A program made the position numbers and the translations under genes. From Clostridiales bacterium (GTDB taxonomy: Bacteria; Bacillota; Sulfobacillia; UBA995; UBA9673), in assembly GCA_003541445.1 (NCBI GenBank), contig DPMO01000144.1:1-6042 (forward strand): a stretch of DNA of 6,042 nucleotides. Reading direction: 5' to 3'. This document shows positions 5,343 through 6,042 of this stretch, in pieces (the stretch's first letter is position 1; the number at the start of each line of letters is the position of its first letter). The notes under the pieces were generated by a model, which was not told where the DNA came from, did no database searches, and saw only the letters and a list, made by a program, of their open reading frames with translations.

Positions 5343-5954
5343 TTACGGGGTGCCACCTTCCGCCCTCCCCTCGCCGTCGTTCCGGAGGGCGTCCGCCTCG
5401 GGGAGCGGCGGGAGCTCGCTGAGGTCCCGCAGACCGAAGAACTCGAGGAACCGCTTTGTGGTGCCGTAGAGGATGGGCCGGCCCGGGCCGTCGGCGCGGC
5501 CGACCTCCTCGATGAGCCCGCGTTCGAGCAGGGTGCCGAGGACCCCCTCGCAGCGGACGCCGCGCACCCTCTCGATGTCGGCCCGCCTCACCGGCTGCCG
5601 GTAGGCGATTATGGCCAGGGTCTCCACGGCCGCCTGCGTGAGGGGTGGCTTCACACGCGAGGGCTCCAGCTTGGCGACGTACTCGTCGTACTCGGGCCGG
5701 GTGACCAGCCTGAACCCGCCGCCCACCTCGACTATCTCAAGGCCCCCGCCCCTCCGGCGCCAGTCCTCCGCGAGGAGCTCGAGACAGGTGCGGGCCTCCG
5801 TCTCGGTCAGGCCCAGGATTCGTCCCGCGCGGCGTGGGCTGAGGGGTTCGGAGGACACGAGAAGGAGGGCCTCGAGCGCCGCCTTGACCTTCTCAGGGGG
5901 GAGGGTCCCGGCCTCGGCCTCCGGGCGGGACGTGCTCCGGCCGGGGTCCGTCAA
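5343..5954 (-). CDS. scpB: Segregation and condensation protein ScpB
   Basis: A 203-residue ScpB, the winged-helix (kite) subunit that with ScpA bridges the heads of SMC to form the bacterial condensin that folds and separates chromosomes. The first winged-helix spans about residues 20-95 (VKAALEALLLVSSEPLSP, then LEIVEVGGGFRLVTRPEY). The second, about 100-180, carries the family hallmark LTQAAVETLAIIAYRQPVRR, then VRGVRCEGVLGTLLERGLIE and GRPILYGTTKRFLEFFGL. The length is normal for the family. The start is TTG 5954, which overlaps the scpA stop in the four-base string TTGA; a GGAGAAGG-type site (5974-5965) ends 10 bases upstream. No ATG is available in frame near here. The overlap indicates tight coupling with scpA. 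Confidence 0.98.
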   Translation of the reverse strand: MTDPGRSTSRPEAEAGTLPPEKVKAALEALLLVSSEPLSPRRAGRILGLTETEARTCLELLAEDWRRRGGGLEIVEVGGGFRLVTRPEYDEYVAKLEPSRVKPPLTQAAVETLAIIAYRQPVRRADIERVRGVRCEGVLGTLLERGLIEEVGRADGPGRPILYGTTKRFLEFFGLRDLSELPPLPEADALRNDGEGRAEGGTP

Positions 5955-6042
5955 GCCGGCATCACCTTCTCCTCACCCAATCCCGGCCGGGCCCACACGG
6001 TGATCGGCCCGAAGGGCCGCTCCTGCCTCAGCCGCACGAGGC
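5951..6042 (-). CDS. scpA: Segregation and condensation protein ScpA, C-terminal end (runs off the right edge)
   Basis: Only the last 29 codons are present, in the frame beginning at 6040 and ending at TGA 5953-5951. The peptide LVRLRQERPFGPITVWARPG followed by LGEEKVMPA fits the C-terminal winged-helix end of ScpA, where a LV-L-RQ-ERPFGPI-like segment is common. ScpA is the kleisin that links the SMC head domains and binds ScpB. The identity rests on this short match plus the immediate overlap with scpB, its almost universal neighbour in Firmicutes. Confidence 0.85.
   Translation of the reverse strand, partial: LVRLRQERPFGPITVWARPGLGEEKVMPA
5965..5974 (-). promoter_or_regulatory. Ribosome binding site of scpB inside the scpA 3' end
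   Basis: GAGGAGAAGG on the minus strand, ending 10 bases before TTG 5954. It supports the TTG start and shows that scpB translation starts within the scpA reading frame. Confidence 0.5.

Noticed and set aside
1..6042. CRISPR arrays, tRNA or rRNA genes, insertion sequences, phage genes
   Set aside because: I saw no spaced direct repeats, no tRNA-like fold, no transposase or phage motif; the window is nearly filled by the listed genes.

Overview
The window is about 70% GC, and every gene I can support lies on the minus strand, so transcription runs from the right edge (6042) to the left edge (1). The gene content is scpA-scpB, a SpoIID/amidase protein, a DUF2953 (YtfI-like) protein, GerW/YtfJ, a DacF-type carboxypeptidase, Ku and the start of an ATP-dependent DNA ligase. 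This points to a high-GC, endospore-forming member of the Firmicutes. Symbiobacteria, Limnochordia, Thermaerobacter or Moorella-like lineages would all fit; I cannot choose among them from this window. Start codons are strongly biased away from ATG: TTG and GTG dominate, and one gene has no standard start at all.

Layout in transcription order: (1) C-terminal end of ScpA (6042-5951), overlapping the TTG start of ScpB (5954-5343). (2) A disrupted cell-wall locus: an AMIN-domain N-terminus in one frame (5275-4970), then in the -1 frame an intact SpoIID lytic-transglycosylase domain fused to an intact zinc amidase (Amidase_3) domain (about 5054-3699). (3) A DUF2953 membrane protein (3643-2906). 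(4) GerW/YtfJ (2829-2365), with a possible sigma-G-type promoter in front. (5) A DacF-like D,D-carboxypeptidase (about 2359-1091) whose reading frame has no ATG, GTG or TTG start. (6) Ku (994-125) and, one base after its stop, the start of a LigD-type ligase (123 to beyond position 1). No gene-free stretch exceeds about 100 bases.

Functionally this is a chromosome-segregation pair (ScpAB, SMC partners) followed by a spore-envelope module that cuts glycan strands, removes stem peptides and trims D-Ala, and then by a non-homologous end-joining pair. In Bacillus subtilis, YtfJ, DacF and Ku-LigD are made in the forespore; finding their relatives in a row suggests a forespore programme that joins cortex building and germination to spore DNA repair. 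That programme is inferred, not shown by the sequence.

The most interesting object is the SpoIID-amidase fusion. SpoIID enzymes act on glycan strands already stripped of peptides by an amidase, so this protein carries both steps on one chain. It is also the most damaged-looking locus: the AMIN part and the SpoIID part are out of frame, sequence between them seems to be missing, and no signal peptide is visible.
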